From NCBI GenBank assembly GCA_025144025.1, contig JALXWS010000004.1, positions 124,001-188,000 on the forward strand: a stretch of DNA of 64,000 bases. Direction: 5' to 3'. Each line of letters opens with the position of its first letter. Position 1 is the first letter of the stretch. The notes under the pieces are model-generated. The model was given only the letters and a program-made list of their open reading frames with translations. It was not told the origin of the DNA and did not search any database. Origin of the DNA: Corynebacterium sp. p3-SID1241 (GTDB lineage: Bacteria; Actinomycetota; Actinomycetes; Mycobacteriales; Mycobacteriaceae). The translations under genes were made by a program, and so were the position numbers. Shown one piece after another: positions 49,645-59,020 of the stretch.

Positions 49645-50328
49645 ATGAATGGCCACCTTCTGGTATCTATCTCCAGCATCTTTGATGACACGCGGAAGCA
49701 GGCTAGCCGGCTCCTCTCGATCCTTGATCGAGAGGAGATTCCTGTTTCCCTGCTGATTGCCCCGCATATCGACGGCAACTGGCACCTTGCCAAAGACAAA
49801 GACACCAAAAGCTGGCTTCGAGACCAAGCCGATGGTGGCCGCATTCTCATCCTCAATGGTTTCGACCGCTCGGTGCAAGGCCGCCGGGCAGAGTTCGCGA
49901 ATCTCGACTCCCACGAGGCAAAGCTCCGACTCGCGGGTGCTACCCGCCAGATGGCCAAGATCGGCTTCGAACCCACAATCTTCGCCCCACCGCGCTGGCG
50001 CATGTCTCCGGGTACCTTGCAGGTATTGCCGCAGTTCAAATTTGAGGTAGCAGCCTCCACCCGCGGCATTTTGCAGATTAATACCGGCAAGTTCCATCAG
50101 GCCCGCAACTTGTCTTTTGGCGAGGGCTTTGGTTCTGCCAAATGGTGGCGCAAGAACATCATCCGCGCCGCCGAGCGCTCTGCCCAGCGTGGCAATACTG
50201 TTCGCCTGTCGGTTTCTGGCCGCAACCTGGATGACCGCAAGGTCATCCATGACTTCGTCAAGGCCGCTGAACGAGCCATCAACGCCGGTGCTACCCCTGC
50301 CGATTATGGCGCATTTCTTCCAAACTAA
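49645..50328 (+). CDS. DUF2334-like (deacetylase-fold) protein
   Basis: 227 residues resembling DUF2334, a polysaccharide-deacetylase-like fold: LVSISSIFDDTRKQASRLL near 6, LLIAPHIDG near 36, and FAPPRWRMSPGTLQVL near 112. The usual His/Asp metal set is only partly evident (SIFDD, APHIDG), so activity is uncertain. No signal peptide. It lies between oligopeptidase B and a convergent nuclease gene; a terminator follows. Function unknown. Confidence 0.6.
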   Translation: MNGHLLVSISSIFDDTRKQASRLLSILDREEIPVSLLIAPHIDGNWHLAKDKDTKSWLRDQADGGRILILNGFDRSVQGRRAEFANLDSHEAKLRLAGATRQMAKIGFEPTIFAPPRWRMSPGTLQVLPQFKFEVAASTRGILQINTGKFHQARNLSFGEGFGSAKWWRKNIIRAAERSAQRGNTVRLSVSGRNLDDRKVIHDFVKAAERAINAGATPADYGAFLPN

Positions 50329-50334
50329 TCTGAG

Positions 50335-50368
50335 CCTCCCTCATTAAACGGCAGTATTTAGAGGGAGG
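50335..50368 (+). terminator. terminator of the DUF2334-like gene
   Basis: CCTCCCTC (50335-50342) pairs with GAGGGAGG (50361-50368), followed by ATTCCCTTT. Confidence 0.55.
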
Positions 50369-50388
50369 ATTCCCTTTGGACATGCCGT

Positions 50389-50464
50389 TTTCACGACTTT
50401 CGTCCATCTAAACCACCAAAACCGTCGACGGAAATGGGATTTTAGATGAACGAAAATCGTGAAA
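50389..50464. repeat. long intergenic inverted repeat downstream of the nuclease gene
   Basis: Arms 50389-50412 and 50441-50464 are complementary over 24 bp with two differences that become G-U pairs on the minus-strand transcript. Loop about 28 nt. Arm sequence TTTCGTTCATCTAAA resembles the purB/purC element's TTTCGATCAAATAAG. Confidence 0.7.
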
Positions 50465-50476
50465 TAGCAAAATTAA

Positions 50477-50516
50477 GACCCCGTTCGCTCCGGACTGATC
50501 CAAAGCGAACGGGGTC
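50477..50516 (-). terminator. terminator of the secreted nuclease gene
   Basis: GACCCCGTTCGCT (50477-50489) and AGCGAACGGGGTC (50504-50516) give a perfect 13-bp stem followed on the minus strand by TTAATTTT. Confidence 0.85.
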
Positions 50517-50531
50517 AGGGTAGGTAGGCGT

Positions 50532-53255
50532 TTAGCGCTGCAGGCTAGTGATGAAGTTCTTTACTTCCTTCGGCAGAATGGCCCAGATTGGGGCCGGGAT
50601 GGCCTTTTGAAGGTTGCCGGTTACAGCGAGGAAACCGGGGATAGCGACGAGGCCGGCGATGGCCGCGATGGCAGCAGCGACACCGGCACCGACGGAGCTA
50701 GTGCTGGAGCTAGAGCCAGAGCCGGTGCCAGGCTTACCTGGCTCATCGGAAGGCTCGTCCGCAGGATCGTCTGGCTCGCCGGCGGAGTCGTCCGCGCCGA
50801 GGGTGAAGCCGACCTTGACCGGATCGTGGTCGGAGGCGCGGAACGGGGAATCATCGTAGAAGTCCACCATGTTGTAATTGCGGCGGGAATATTCAAAGGC
50901 GACGGGTTCATCGGCATTGATGTTCCAGACTTGGGCGTCGTCAAGCGTGCCGGTGGCAACCTTATTAGCCAGCACGTGGTCGAGGGTGCCGAGCAGGCCG
51001 GAGAACTGGTAGGAGGGGTCAGCCTCGTACTTTTCGGCGGGGACAGTGAAGCCGTCGTTGCGGAAGACATCGAGCGCGGTCTCGTGGGTGTAGGTATTGA
51101 AATCACCCAGGGCGAAAAGCGGCTTATCCTTCCAGTCTTCCTGCTTCTTCAGGGCATCGAGTACGGCCTGCGCCTGTGCGTTGCGAACGTTCGGGTTATT
51201 GCCCTGGCCGTCGCCGGAATCGGCGTCGCCCTTGGCCACCGAGCCCTTGGACTTGAAGTGGTTGGCCACGGCAACGAAGGATTCCTCGCCCTCCTTTAGC
51301 GGCTGGAACTCTTGGGCGAGTGGCTCGCGGGCGGTGCCGGTGAAGCGATCGTCTTGGAAGATGCGGGATTCGCCGACGGGCTTGACCACATCCTTGTGGT
51401 AGATGAACGCGGTGCGGATGACGTCCGGGGAGTCCGGTACGGCGTCCTCGGAAGGAGAGGGGACGAAGGCCCACTTCTCGGAGCCGGTGGCCTCGTTGAG
51501 CTTTTCCGTCAGGCGCTTGAGCGCCTTGTCGCGTTGGGCGAAGTCACCGGTGACGGCGTAGCCATCTTCGATTTCGGAAAGGCCGATGACATCGGCATCG
51601 AGGCCGTTGATGGCGGCAACGATCTTGCGCTCCTGGTCTTCCAGGGCCGACTGGGTATAGGCGCCGCGTGTCTTGCCGCGGTTGACGGTAACCTTATTGC
51701 CCTCGCGGTCGGTGTAGGCGCTACCGCCGAATTCCTCACCCAGGGAGGTGAAGTAGTTCAGCACGTTGAAGGCGCCGATGGTGTACTCGCCCTTGACGTC
51801 ATCGATGGCGTGTAGCTCGGCCTCGCGGGAGTCCTCCCAAGAGATGGGCAGGTCTGCGCCCTTGGTGTTGCCGGTGACTGGGGTGGTGGGTTGGAAGCGC
51901 CACTGCTCATGAGAGAAGCCCACGATGACGGGGTGTTGGAAAGTCACGGTATCGGTGGTGCGCAGGGACTTGATGGTTTGGGCATCATCCTGGGCGATGT
52001 ACGGCAGCGGGGTATTCTGGTCGGTTTTTAGATAGTCGCGGGTGCGGCCATCGTCCAGGGTGACCAACTTATCGGCGTTGTCCTTGGTCAGCTTCTGAAT
52101 ATCGGAGTTGGGATCCGTGGAGGGCGAGAAGATATCGGAAGGCTGACGGAGGGCTTCCTTGCCGGGGGCGAGTCCGACCTCGCCGTACTGGTTGAGCGAG
52201 TAGTTATTGGTCACGGTGTGCTCGCCGGGCTGGATGAGCATGTGCTCGAAGGACTCGCGGGCCTCGTTGCCATCGGGAAGCTGATCCACCTTGAGTGGGG
52301 TGACCTTCTCCAGCGGGGTTTCGAGCTGCGTGACCGTGGAGGCGGTGAGCTGGGTGGAGCCATAGAACTCGGAGACCTTGCCGGTGACCCCGACGGAATC
52401 CTCAAGGGCCGGGTACTGGTCGGCCGGCTTATCGCCCATGTAGACAAAGATGGCCTGGGAGGCGTCGGTGGACTCGGCGCCGGTGCCACCAGTCTGGATG
52501 GTAAAGCCATTAAGGCCGCCTTCGGTCCACACGCCGGTGACGACGCCCTCGGTGGCAACGGTCTGGCCCTTGAGCGGGGATTCGGCGCCGGTGCCCTGGA
52601 TATCCGCGATGGCGGTGATTCCCTCGGGGGCAGGCTGCTCGGGTTCGGCCGGATTCTCAGGCTGCGGGGCAGGGGCCTCGTTACCGGTGTTGGTTGGGGT
52701 GGGTTCGCCGATAGTGAAGTCGGCGGCGTTGTCATCGGTATCGGCGCCCTCGGCGTCGCGGGAGGCGGACTTGGCATTGGACAGGCCCGCGGCGGCGGTG
52801 CCTTCCTTGAGGGAGGCGGCGTCGTAGCCGATGGCATCGATGGGGGTACCGGTGGCGTCGGCAAGCTGCACGGAGCCCTTAGAACCGGACATGTTGAGGC
52901 TGCCCTCGGCGTCTGGGGCAGGCAGGGCATCGCCCGCGCCATTGCCGGCCGCGCCCTGCACCAGGAAGTGGCCGTGCGGGGCAATGGTGCCGGAAAGCTC
53001 CACCTTGCCCCCGGTATTGCCGGAGGCGGAGAAATACTCCACGGTGTAGCCGGTCAGGTCAATCGGGACATCGGTGGGGTTATAGAGCTCGATGAAGTCA
53101 TGGGTGAAGGCAGCGCCCTTATTGCCGCCTCCTCCGTAGACTTCGGAGATGACGGCAGCGGAGCCATCGATTGCGGCCGTGGCAGTAGGCACGGCAAGGG
53201 CAGCAGAGGACAAAGCGGTGGCAAGTGCCAGCGCACCCAAGCGACGAGAAGACAT
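50532..53255 (-). CDS. secreted ExeM/NucH-type nuclease with lamin-tail domain
   Basis: 907 residues. Sec signal (1-29, cleavage near TATAAID), lamin-tail domain (about 32-150, VISEVYGGGGNKGAAFTHDF), a Glu/Pro linker, an OB-fold (about 215-330), an endonuclease/exonuclease/phosphatase domain (about 490-810, GAFNVLNYFTSLGE, GLSEIEDGYAV, ALGDFNTYTHE, RASDHDPV) and a C-terminal Ser-rich linker with membrane helix (about 855-885). Likely degrades extracellular DNA for phosphate. A similar gene in C. glutamicum is a phosphate-starvation gene (from memory). ATG 53255 has AAGG 8 nt upstream. Regulation by PhoR-like protein inferred. Confidence 0.8.
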   Translation of the reverse strand: MSSRRLGALALATALSSAALAVPTATAAIDGSAAVISEVYGGGGNKGAAFTHDFIELYNPTDVPIDLTGYTVEYFSASGNTGGKVELSGTIAPHGHFLVQGAAGNGAGDALPAPDAEGSLNMSGSKGSVQLADATGTPIDAIGYDAASLKEGTAAAGLSNAKSASRDAEGADTDDNAADFTIGEPTPTNTGNEAPAPQPENPAEPEQPAPEGITAIADIQGTGAESPLKGQTVATEGVVTGVWTEGGLNGFTIQTGGTGAESTDASQAIFVYMGDKPADQYPALEDSVGVTGKVSEFYGSTQLTASTVTQLETPLEKVTPLKVDQLPDGNEARESFEHMLIQPGEHTVTNNYSLNQYGEVGLAPGKEALRQPSDIFSPSTDPNSDIQKLTKDNADKLVTLDDGRTRDYLKTDQNTPLPYIAQDDAQTIKSLRTTDTVTFQHPVIVGFSHEQWRFQPTTPVTGNTKGADLPISWEDSREAELHAIDDVKGEYTIGAFNVLNYFTSLGEEFGGSAYTDREGNKVTVNRGKTRGAYTQSALEDQERKIVAAINGLDADVIGLSEIEDGYAVTGDFAQRDKALKRLTEKLNEATGSEKWAFVPSPSEDAVPDSPDVIRTAFIYHKDVVKPVGESRIFQDDRFTGTAREPLAQEFQPLKEGEESFVAVANHFKSKGSVAKGDADSGDGQGNNPNVRNAQAQAVLDALKKQEDWKDKPLFALGDFNTYTHETALDVFRNDGFTVPAEKYEADPSYQFSGLLGTLDHVLANKVATGTLDDAQVWNINADEPVAFEYSRRNYNMVDFYDDSPFRASDHDPVKVGFTLGADDSAGEPDDPADEPSDEPGKPGTGSGSSSSTSSVGAGVAAAIAAIAGLVAIPGFLAVTGNLQKAIPAPIWAILPKEVKNFITSLQR

Positions 53256-53275
53256 AGATTCAACCTTAAAAAGAG

Positions 53276-53366
53276 AGGGCAGTTGCTTGCCCTTTAGTTG
53301 TAGGACACTCTGCGCAGCGGTGGGCTGTGCCGTGTCTGCATGAGCTCGGGTGAGCTGCGGATGAAA
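53276..53366 (-). promoter_or_regulatory. nuclease promoter region with 10-nt repeats and leader hairpin
   Basis: On the minus strand, TTTCATCCGC, AGCTCACCCG and AGCTCATGCA form three 10-nt units (53366-53341), followed by a TACAAC -10-like box (near 53301) and then a hairpin AGGGCA/TGCCCT (53293-53276) with a CTCTTTTT run in the leader. A PhoR box is possible. Confidence 0.3.
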
Positions 53367-53531
53367 TCTAAAAGCCGCCAAGAATTTCCCCAAGCGTTGA
53401 CTGCGGTTCATACGGAGTTTTCTTTACTGGGGTGAAACCCACACTGCGGGGGTGAGTCTAGGTAAAAGGCGGGGGTGCCAACTAAACTAAGCCGCGCAGA
53501 CCAAAGCCCCATACAGTAAGGCAAATATTTC

Positions 53532-53774
53532 ATGGCTCGTGTAGTTGTCAATGTCATGCCCAAGGCGGAGATTCTGGATCCGCAGGGCCAAGCCGTCGTC
53601 CGCGCGCTGGGTCGCATCGGGGTATCCGGTGTGAGCGATGTGCGCCAGGGAAAGCGCTTCGAGCTCGAGGTCGATGACTCCGTCACCGCAGATGACCTAG
53701 ATAAGGTGGCCGCCACGCTGCTGGCCAATACCGTCATCGAGGACTACGAGGTTGTTGGGCTGGAGGTCAAGTAA
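53532..53774 (+). CDS. purS: FGAM synthase subunit PurS
   Basis: 80 residues, the small subunit that couples PurL and PurQ. Family features: ARVVVNVMPKAEILDPQGQAV split as ARVVVNVMPK and ILDPQGQAV near the start, followed by VSDVRQGKRFEL and the acidic C-terminal half. ATG 53532 follows AAGG about 9 nt upstream. First gene of purSQL; purQ starts right at its stop. Confidence 0.93.
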   Translation: MARVVVNVMPKAEILDPQGQAVVRALGRIGVSGVSDVRQGKRFELEVDDSVTADDLDKVAATLLANTVIEDYEVVGLEVK

Positions 53775-54458
53775 GTGGCCGGAACAATCGGAGTAATCAC
53801 TTTCCCCGGAACCCTGGATGATGTGGATGCCGCTCGCGCAGCCCGCACCGCCGGCGCAGAGGTGAAAAACCTTTGGCACGCAGATACCGATCTGCACGGC
53901 GTGGATGCGGTAGTAGTGCCGGGCGGTTTTTCTTATGGTGACTACCTGCGCTCGGGTGCCATTTCCGCGCTCGCGCCGGTGATGCAGTCCGTCATTGATC
54001 GTGCTAAGCAAGGCATGCCGGTGCTCGGCATTTGCAATGGCTTCCAGATCCTTACTGAGGCGGGCCTGCTGCCAGGCGCGCTGACCCGCAATAAGGGACT
54101 GCACTTCCACTGCACCGATACCTACCTAGAGGTGGCCAATTCCACCACCGCATGGACCAGCGAGTTTGAGCAGGGCCAGAAGATCCTGGTGCCGGCCAAG
54201 CACGGCGAGGGCCGCTTCCAGGCTGGTGATGATGATATCGCCCGCATCGAGGGCGAGGGCCGCGTGGTTTTCCGCTATACCGATAATTACAACGGTTCCG
54301 TCAACGGCATTGCCGGTGTCAGCGATGAGTCCGGCCGCATTGTGGGCCTCATGCCGCACCCCGAGCACGCCATCGATACGCTAACCGGCCCATCCACCGA
54401 CGGACTGGGACTTTTCGTATCCGCCATCAAGGCCGTCGCCCAGGCGCCGGCGGTTTAA
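53775..54458 (+). CDS. purQ: FGAM synthase glutaminase subunit PurQ
   Basis: 227 residues, class I glutamine amidotransferase supplying ammonia to PurL. Nucleophile Cys in [11 protein letters not shown] near 83, His/Glu in GLMPHPEHA near 195, and [16 protein letters not shown] near 47. GTG start abuts the purS stop (TAAGTG), so translation is coupled. purL follows after 13 nt with a good SD. Confidence 0.95.
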   Translation: MAGTIGVITFPGTLDDVDAARAARTAGAEVKNLWHADTDLHGVDAVVVPGGFSYGDYLRSGAISALAPVMQSVIDRAKQGMPVLGICNGFQILTEAGLLPGALTRNKGLHFHCTDTYLEVANSTTAWTSEFEQGQKILVPAKHGEGRFQAGDDDIARIEGEGRVVFRYTDNYNGSVNGIAGVSDESGRIVGLMPHPEHAIDTLTGPSTDGLGLFVSAIKAVAQAPAV

Positions 54459-54471
54459 GGAGGCCACTTTT

Positions 54472-56781
54472 ATGACCGTTCATAATGACACCGTAGAAAA
54501 GGCGCAGTCCACCCCAGACGAGCAGCAGCCCTACGCGGAGCTCGGCCTGAAGGATGACGAGTACCAGCGCATCCACGATATCCTGGGCCGCCGCCCCACC
54601 GATGCGGAGCTGACCATGTACTCCGTCATGTGGTCCGAGCACTGCTCCTATAAGTCTTCCAAGACGCACCTGCGTTACTTTGGTGAGACCATGACCGAGG
54701 AGATGGGGGAGAAGATCCTCGCCGGCATTGGTGAGAACGCCGGCGTGGTCGATATCGGAGACGGCAACGCGGTGACTTTCCGCGTGGAGTCCCACAACCA
54801 CCCCTCCTACGTGGAGCCTTACCAGGGTGCGGCCACCGGCGTGGGCGGCATCGTCCGCGACATTATGGCCATGGGCGCTCGCCCAATCGCCGTGATGGAC
54901 CAGCTGCGCTTTGGGCCTGCCGACGCCCCCGATACCAAGCGCGTCCTTCCCGGCGTGGTCTCCGGTGTGGGTGGCTACGGCAACTCCCTGGGCCTGCCCA
55001 ATATTGGTGGCGAAACCGTCTTTGATGAGACCTATGCCGGTAACCCACTGGTCAATGCCCTGTGCGTGGGTACCCTCAAGGTCGATGACCTGAAGCTGGC
55101 CTTCGCTTCCGGCAAGGGCAATAAGGTCATGCTCTTCGGCTCCCGCACCGGCCTGGATGGCATCGGCGGCGTGTCCGTGCTGGCCTCCGATACCTTCGAG
55201 GATGGCGCCGAGCGCAAGCTGCCGGCCGTGCAGGTGGGCGATCCCTTCGCAGAGAAGGTCCTCATCGAGTGCTGCCTGGACCTCTACCACGCCGGCGTGG
55301 TCGTAGGCATTCAGGACCTGGGTGGCGCGGGCCTGGCCTGCGCCACCTCGGAGCTTGCGGCCTCCGGCGATGGCGGCATGGAGGTCAACCTCGATAATGT
55401 GCCGCTGCGCGCGCAGAATATGACCGCGGCCGAGATCCTCGCCTCCGAGTCCCAGGAGCGCATGTGTGCCGTTGTGGCTCCGGAAAACGTGGCGAAGTTC
55501 CGCGAAATCTGCGAGCACTGGGACGTCACCTGTGCTGATATTGGCGAGGTCACCGAGGGCAACCACCTGGTCATTCGCCACCAGGGCGAGGTCGTCGTGG
55601 ATGCCCCGGCGGGAACCATTGCGGATGAGGCTCCGGTGTATGAACGCCCGTATGCCCGCCCGGAGTGGCAGGATGAGCTGCAGAAGTACCAGGGCACCGA
55701 CAAGCGTGGCCTGGTTGAGGCCCTGCAGAAGCTCGTGTCCTCGCCGTCGCTGTGCTCGCGCGATTTCATCATGAACCAGTATGACCGCTACGTGCGCGGC
55801 AATACCGTCCAGTCCCACCACGCGGATGCCGGTGTGCTGCGCATCGATGAGGAGACCGGCCGCGGCGTGGCCGTTTCTGCCGATGCTTCCGGTCGTTATA
55901 CCAAGCTGGATCCGAACATGGGCGCCCGCCTCGCGCTGGCTGAGGCCTACCGCAACGTTGCCGTCACTGGCGCCAAGCCCGTCGCGATTACCAACTGCCT
56001 GAACTATGGTTCCCCGGAAAACCCCGACGTTATGTGGCAGTTCCGCGAGTCTGTACATGGGCTTGCCGACGCCGCCGTGGAGCTTTCCATTCCCGTTTCC
56101 GGCGGCAACGTCTCCTTCTACAACCAGACCGGCGAAGAGCCGATCCTGCCCACCCCAGTGGTGGGTGTGCTGGGCGTTATTGATGACGTGCACAAGGCCA
56201 TCGGCAACGAGCTTGGCACCGTAGGTGAGAAGGAAGTGCTTATCGCCCTAGGTGAGACCAAGGACGAGTTCGGCGGCTCCATCTGGCAGCAGGTGAGCGC
56301 TGATACCTCCGATGCTTCCTCTCTCAATGGTCTGCCGCCACAGGTAGACATGGCCAACGAGAAGCGCTTGGCTGAGTTCTTCCACGGCAATGAGCTGCTC
56401 ACCGCCGCGCACGATATCTCTGAGGGCGGCCTTGCCGTCACCGCCTTTGAGATGGCTAAGCGCGCCGGTGCGACTGCCGACGGCGCCGGCCTCGGCCTCA
56501 ACCTGGATCTCACCGCGGTCCACGAGGACGAGTTCGTCGCCGCCTTCTCCGAGTCCGCCTCCCGCGTGCTCGTGGCCACCACCGCCGACCGCGCCGATCA
56601 GGTGCTTGCCCGCGCCGGCGAGCTGGGTATCCCAGCCGCCATCGTTGGTGAGACCACCGAAACCGGCGCCCTCACCCTCGGCGGCGAGTCCGTCGCCATC
56701 TCCCAGCTGGTTGCCGCCTGGTCCGCCACCCTGCCGGACCTCTTCGACCACGCCGTGGGTGCTAACTCCGTGGTGGAGTAA
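54472..56781 (+). CDS. purL: FGAM synthase large subunit PurL
   Basis: Converts FGAR to FGAM with PurQ and PurS. 769 residues, the small-PurL form: two AIRS-like halves with ATP/substrate blocks [12 protein letters not shown] near 45, [22 protein letters not shown] (here [12 protein letters not shown]) near 105, NCLNYGSPE near 508 and [11 protein letters not shown] near 646. SD GGAGG is 9 nt before the ATG. A terminator hairpin follows. Third gene of purSQL. Confidence 0.95.
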   Translation: MTVHNDTVEKAQSTPDEQQPYAELGLKDDEYQRIHDILGRRPTDAELTMYSVMWSEHCSYKSSKTHLRYFGETMTEEMGEKILAGIGENAGVVDIGDGNAVTFRVESHNHPSYVEPYQGAATGVGGIVRDIMAMGARPIAVMDQLRFGPADAPDTKRVLPGVVSGVGGYGNSLGLPNIGGETVFDETYAGNPLVNALCVGTLKVDDLKLAFASGKGNKVMLFGSRTGLDGIGGVSVLASDTFEDGAERKLPAVQVGDPFAEKVLIECCLDLYHAGVVVGIQDLGGAGLACATSELAASGDGGMEVNLDNVPLRAQNMTAAEILASESQERMCAVVAPENVAKFREICEHWDVTCADIGEVTEGNHLVIRHQGEVVVDAPAGTIADEAPVYERPYARPEWQDELQKYQGTDKRGLVEALQKLVSSPSLCSRDFIMNQYDRYVRGNTVQSHHADAGVLRIDEETGRGVAVSADASGRYTKLDPNMGARLALAEAYRNVAVTGAKPVAITNCLNYGSPENPDVMWQFRESVHGLADAAVELSIPVSGGNVSFYNQTGEEPILPTPVVGVLGVIDDVHKAIGNELGTVGEKEVLIALGETKDEFGGSIWQQVSADTSDASSLNGLPPQVDMANEKRLAEFFHGNELLTAAHDISEGGLAVTAFEMAKRAGATADGAGLGLNLDLTAVHEDEFVAAFSESASRVLVATTADRADQVLARAGELGIPAAIVGETTETGALTLGGESVAISQLVAAWSATLPDLFDHAVGANSVVE

Positions 56782-56821
56782 GCCGCTTCGCAGTCCCGCA
56801 GCTCTACGACGCGGCCACGCG

Positions 56822-56855
56822 AAAAGTCCAGCCAAAGCTGGGCTTTTCTTGTTTT
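56822..56855 (+). terminator. terminator of purSQL
   Basis: AAAAGTCCAGC (56822-56832) pairs with GCTGGGCTTTT (56837-56847) with one wobble, then CTTGTTTT. Confidence 0.8.
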
Positions 56856-56939
56856 GCTCCATTAAACTACCGGTGCAACCGCAGTATTCGTCGAGAGCTA
56901 TGTAGAAGGTCCTTGAAAGGCGATCGTCTGCGCCCGTAC

Positions 56940-56957
56940 ACTTACGGTATCGTAAGT
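56940..56957. promoter_or_regulatory. palindromic operator upstream of hemolysin-III gene
   Basis: ACTTACG-GTAT-CGTAAGT, perfect 7-bp arms, lies 35-52 nt before the start at 56992. Typical of TetR-family binding sites; no regulator gene is adjacent. Confidence 0.6.
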
Positions 56958-56991
56958 ATCCGTTGTGAGGTAGCAGAAGGGACGCGCCGCC

Positions 56992-57714
56992 GTGGCACAG
57001 ATGCATGCAGATAGCGCGCCGGGGCCGGGCCTTGTCCAGCGCACGTACTGGATGGCGGACCGCGGGCCCAGGCCGCTAAGCCGTGGCTGGGGACATGCGA
57101 TTGCAGCTTTGTTGTCGGTGATTTCCTCCACCGTGCTCATTACCTATGCATGGATGACGCTGCACTGGTGGCAGGGGCTTGGTGTGACTGTTTACGGAGT
57201 GGGGCTGGTGGGTCTCTTTGGCGTCTCGGCGCTGTATCACCGCTACCCGTGGGCGAGTACGCGGGCCGTGCAGTGGTGGCGGCGGGCGGACCACGCGACC
57301 ATCTCGGTGTTTATTGCGGCGACGTATACGCCGCTGTGCCTCATCGTGTTATCGCCGGTACAGGCGGCATGGATGCTAGGTGTTGCGTGGGTAGGAGCGA
57401 TTCTCGGCGTGATTTTGAACCTGGTGTGGATTGGCCACCCGCGCTGGTTGGACGTGGTGGTCTACCTAGCGCTGGGCTGGCTGGTGCTGCCGCTCTTGCC
57501 CACGCTGTGGACGCAGGCCGGCGCGGCCGTCGTATGGTTGCTCTTCGCCGGCGGCGTGGTTTATTCGCTCGGTGCGCTGGTCTATGGCTTTAAGTGGCCA
57601 GGGCGCGACGCACGGTACTACGGCTACCACGAGCACTTCCACACCGCGACGATTGCGGCGGCGGTGGTACACCTCGTGGCGGTGTGGATGGTCGTGGTTC
57701 AGGGGGCTGCTTAG
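56992..57714 (+). CDS. hemolysin-III / PAQR-type membrane protein
   Basis: 240 residues with seven hydrophobic helices and the PAQR/HlyIII metal residues: SALYHRYPW near 80, HATISVFIAATYTP near 101, and GYHEHFHTAT near 212. Family name is historical; members may be membrane hydrolases or sense membrane stress, and haemolysis is not implied. GTG 56992. Promoter carries a palindrome (56940-56957). Stop overlaps the stop of the convergent asparaginase gene. Confidence 0.85.
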   Translation: MAQMHADSAPGPGLVQRTYWMADRGPRPLSRGWGHAIAALLSVISSTVLITYAWMTLHWWQGLGVTVYGVGLVGLFGVSALYHRYPWASTRAVQWWRRADHATISVFIAATYTPLCLIVLSPVQAAWMLGVAWVGAILGVILNLVWIGHPRWLDVVVYLALGWLVLPLLPTLWTQAGAAVVWLLFAGGVVYSLGALVYGFKWPGRDARYYGYHEHFHTATIAAAVVHLVAVWMVVVQGAA

Positions 57715-58886
57715 TCAGCGTCAGGGAAAAGCTCCGCGGGATCGGTGTCGGTCGTGATCGCGGCGGCTAGCAGCATGCGGGCTTGGGGAGCGCGTAAGGT
57801 GCCGGAGGAGATAACGCCGGCGTCGGCAAGCGTGGCACCGCCACCGGCACCGCCGTAGATTCCCTCCACCGGGCCGTGATCCACGCGGGTGGTGAGCACG
57901 ACCGGAACCTTCTTGGCCGCGGCCTTAGCGGCTTGGGCTAGCTCGTCGCCGATATTGCCGGCGCCCATTCCCTCAATCACAATGCCTTCGGCGCCGCTGT
58001 CCAAGGAGCGCTGGATAAGGTCGGCCGGCGCGCCGGGGTAGGCCGCGACGATATCGACGCGGGTATTGCCCAGCGGCTGATGCTTCAGAGCCTTCGGGCG
58101 CTGAGGCTGCTTCTCGCCATTGTTCTTCTCGCCATTGTTATTGGCAAAGCCATCGGCTTTGGACGTATCGGACTTGAAAGCGCCGCGGGCAGGAATGACC
58201 TGATCCGCAAAGGCGATAAACGTGCCGCGGCCCCTATTGGTGGGATCGGTGACGGTCTTCACCGCGAGCGCCAAGTTATCCGGGCCATCTGGATTCGGAT
58301 CATCAAAGGGGCGCATTGCACCGGTTAAGGCCACCGGCTTCTCACTGTCTTGGAAGGTATCGACAGCGATGGCGGTCTCTTCCATGGAATCGGTGCCATG
58401 GGTTACCACAACACCATCGACGTCCTTGCGCTGCAGCTCCTTGTGTACGGCCGTGATAATGCTATCGGTATCGTCCAAGGTCATCGCGGAAGAATCCAGC
58501 TTAGCAATGTCTTTGACCTCTAAGGTGAGTTTGTTGTTATCAAAGGTGCCAGAAAGCGGTTCCACCAACTTGGAGCCAGTAACGGTAGGCACCACCGCGC
58601 CAGTCTTATCGTGTGTGCTGGCGATAGTGCCGCCGGTAGAAAGGACCACCACGTGTCCCTCGGCGGTGGCGCGTGGGCCCTCGCTTTCCGTGGCGGAGGT
58701 TTCGGTTGCTTCTGTGGTCGCGGGCTCAGAACTGGTGGGGCTGTGCGAGGCGGAAGACTCGGGTGTGGTGGCCGAAGTTTCGTCCGCTGGGCGGTTATCC
58801 GGATTCTGGCAGGACGCCAAGAGGCAGGCCGAAGCTATCAGGGCAAGGCCGGTGCGTACCGACCGGCGCAACGTTGGGGTGTGCAT
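57711..58886 (-). CDS. L-asparaginase, type II, lipoprotein
   Basis: 391 residues. Lipobox LLASC with C26, then a Ser/Thr/Glu-rich linker (about 28-72), then an asparaginase domain: first Thr in STGGTIAST near 84, second catalytic block VVTHGTDSMEETA near 155. An insertion with NNNGEKNNGEK repeats lies near 262. Cell-surface hydrolysis of asparagine (and perhaps glutamine) to aspartate and ammonia is inferred. ATG 58886 has GAGGGA a few bases upstream. Confidence 0.88.
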   Translation of the reverse strand: MHTPTLRRSVRTGLALIASACLLASCQNPDNRPADETSATTPESSASHSPTSSEPATTEATETSATESEGPRATAEGHVVVLSTGGTIASTHDKTGAVVPTVTGSKLVEPLSGTFDNNKLTLEVKDIAKLDSSAMTLDDTDSIITAVHKELQRKDVDGVVVTHGTDSMEETAIAVDTFQDSEKPVALTGAMRPFDDPNPDGPDNLALAVKTVTDPTNRGRGTFIAFADQVIPARGAFKSDTSKADGFANNNGEKNNGEKQPQRPKALKHQPLGNTRVDIVAAYPGAPADLIQRSLDSGAEGIVIEGMGAGNIGDELAQAAKAAAKKVPVVLTTRVDHGPVEGIYGGAGGGATLADAGVISSGTLRAPQARMLLAAAITTDTDPAELFPDAD

Positions 58887-59020
58887 ATTCCCTCGTTTCT
58901 GTGTGGATATAAGAGCAGACGGCAGGAAACCGTCGTCCGCGTATAAATTCATCTAAAGCAGAAAGACGTGGTTGCCGCTGCCACTATGGACTTGCTAACA
59001 CCGAAACGAGGGGAGAGCGG

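Noticed and set aside
54427..56193. 588-codon open frame opposite purL
   Set aside because: Antisense shadow of purL with no recognisable domain.
56992..57714. Hemolysin toxin
   Set aside because: The family name is historical; PAQR/HlyIII proteins are conserved membrane proteins in non-pathogens.
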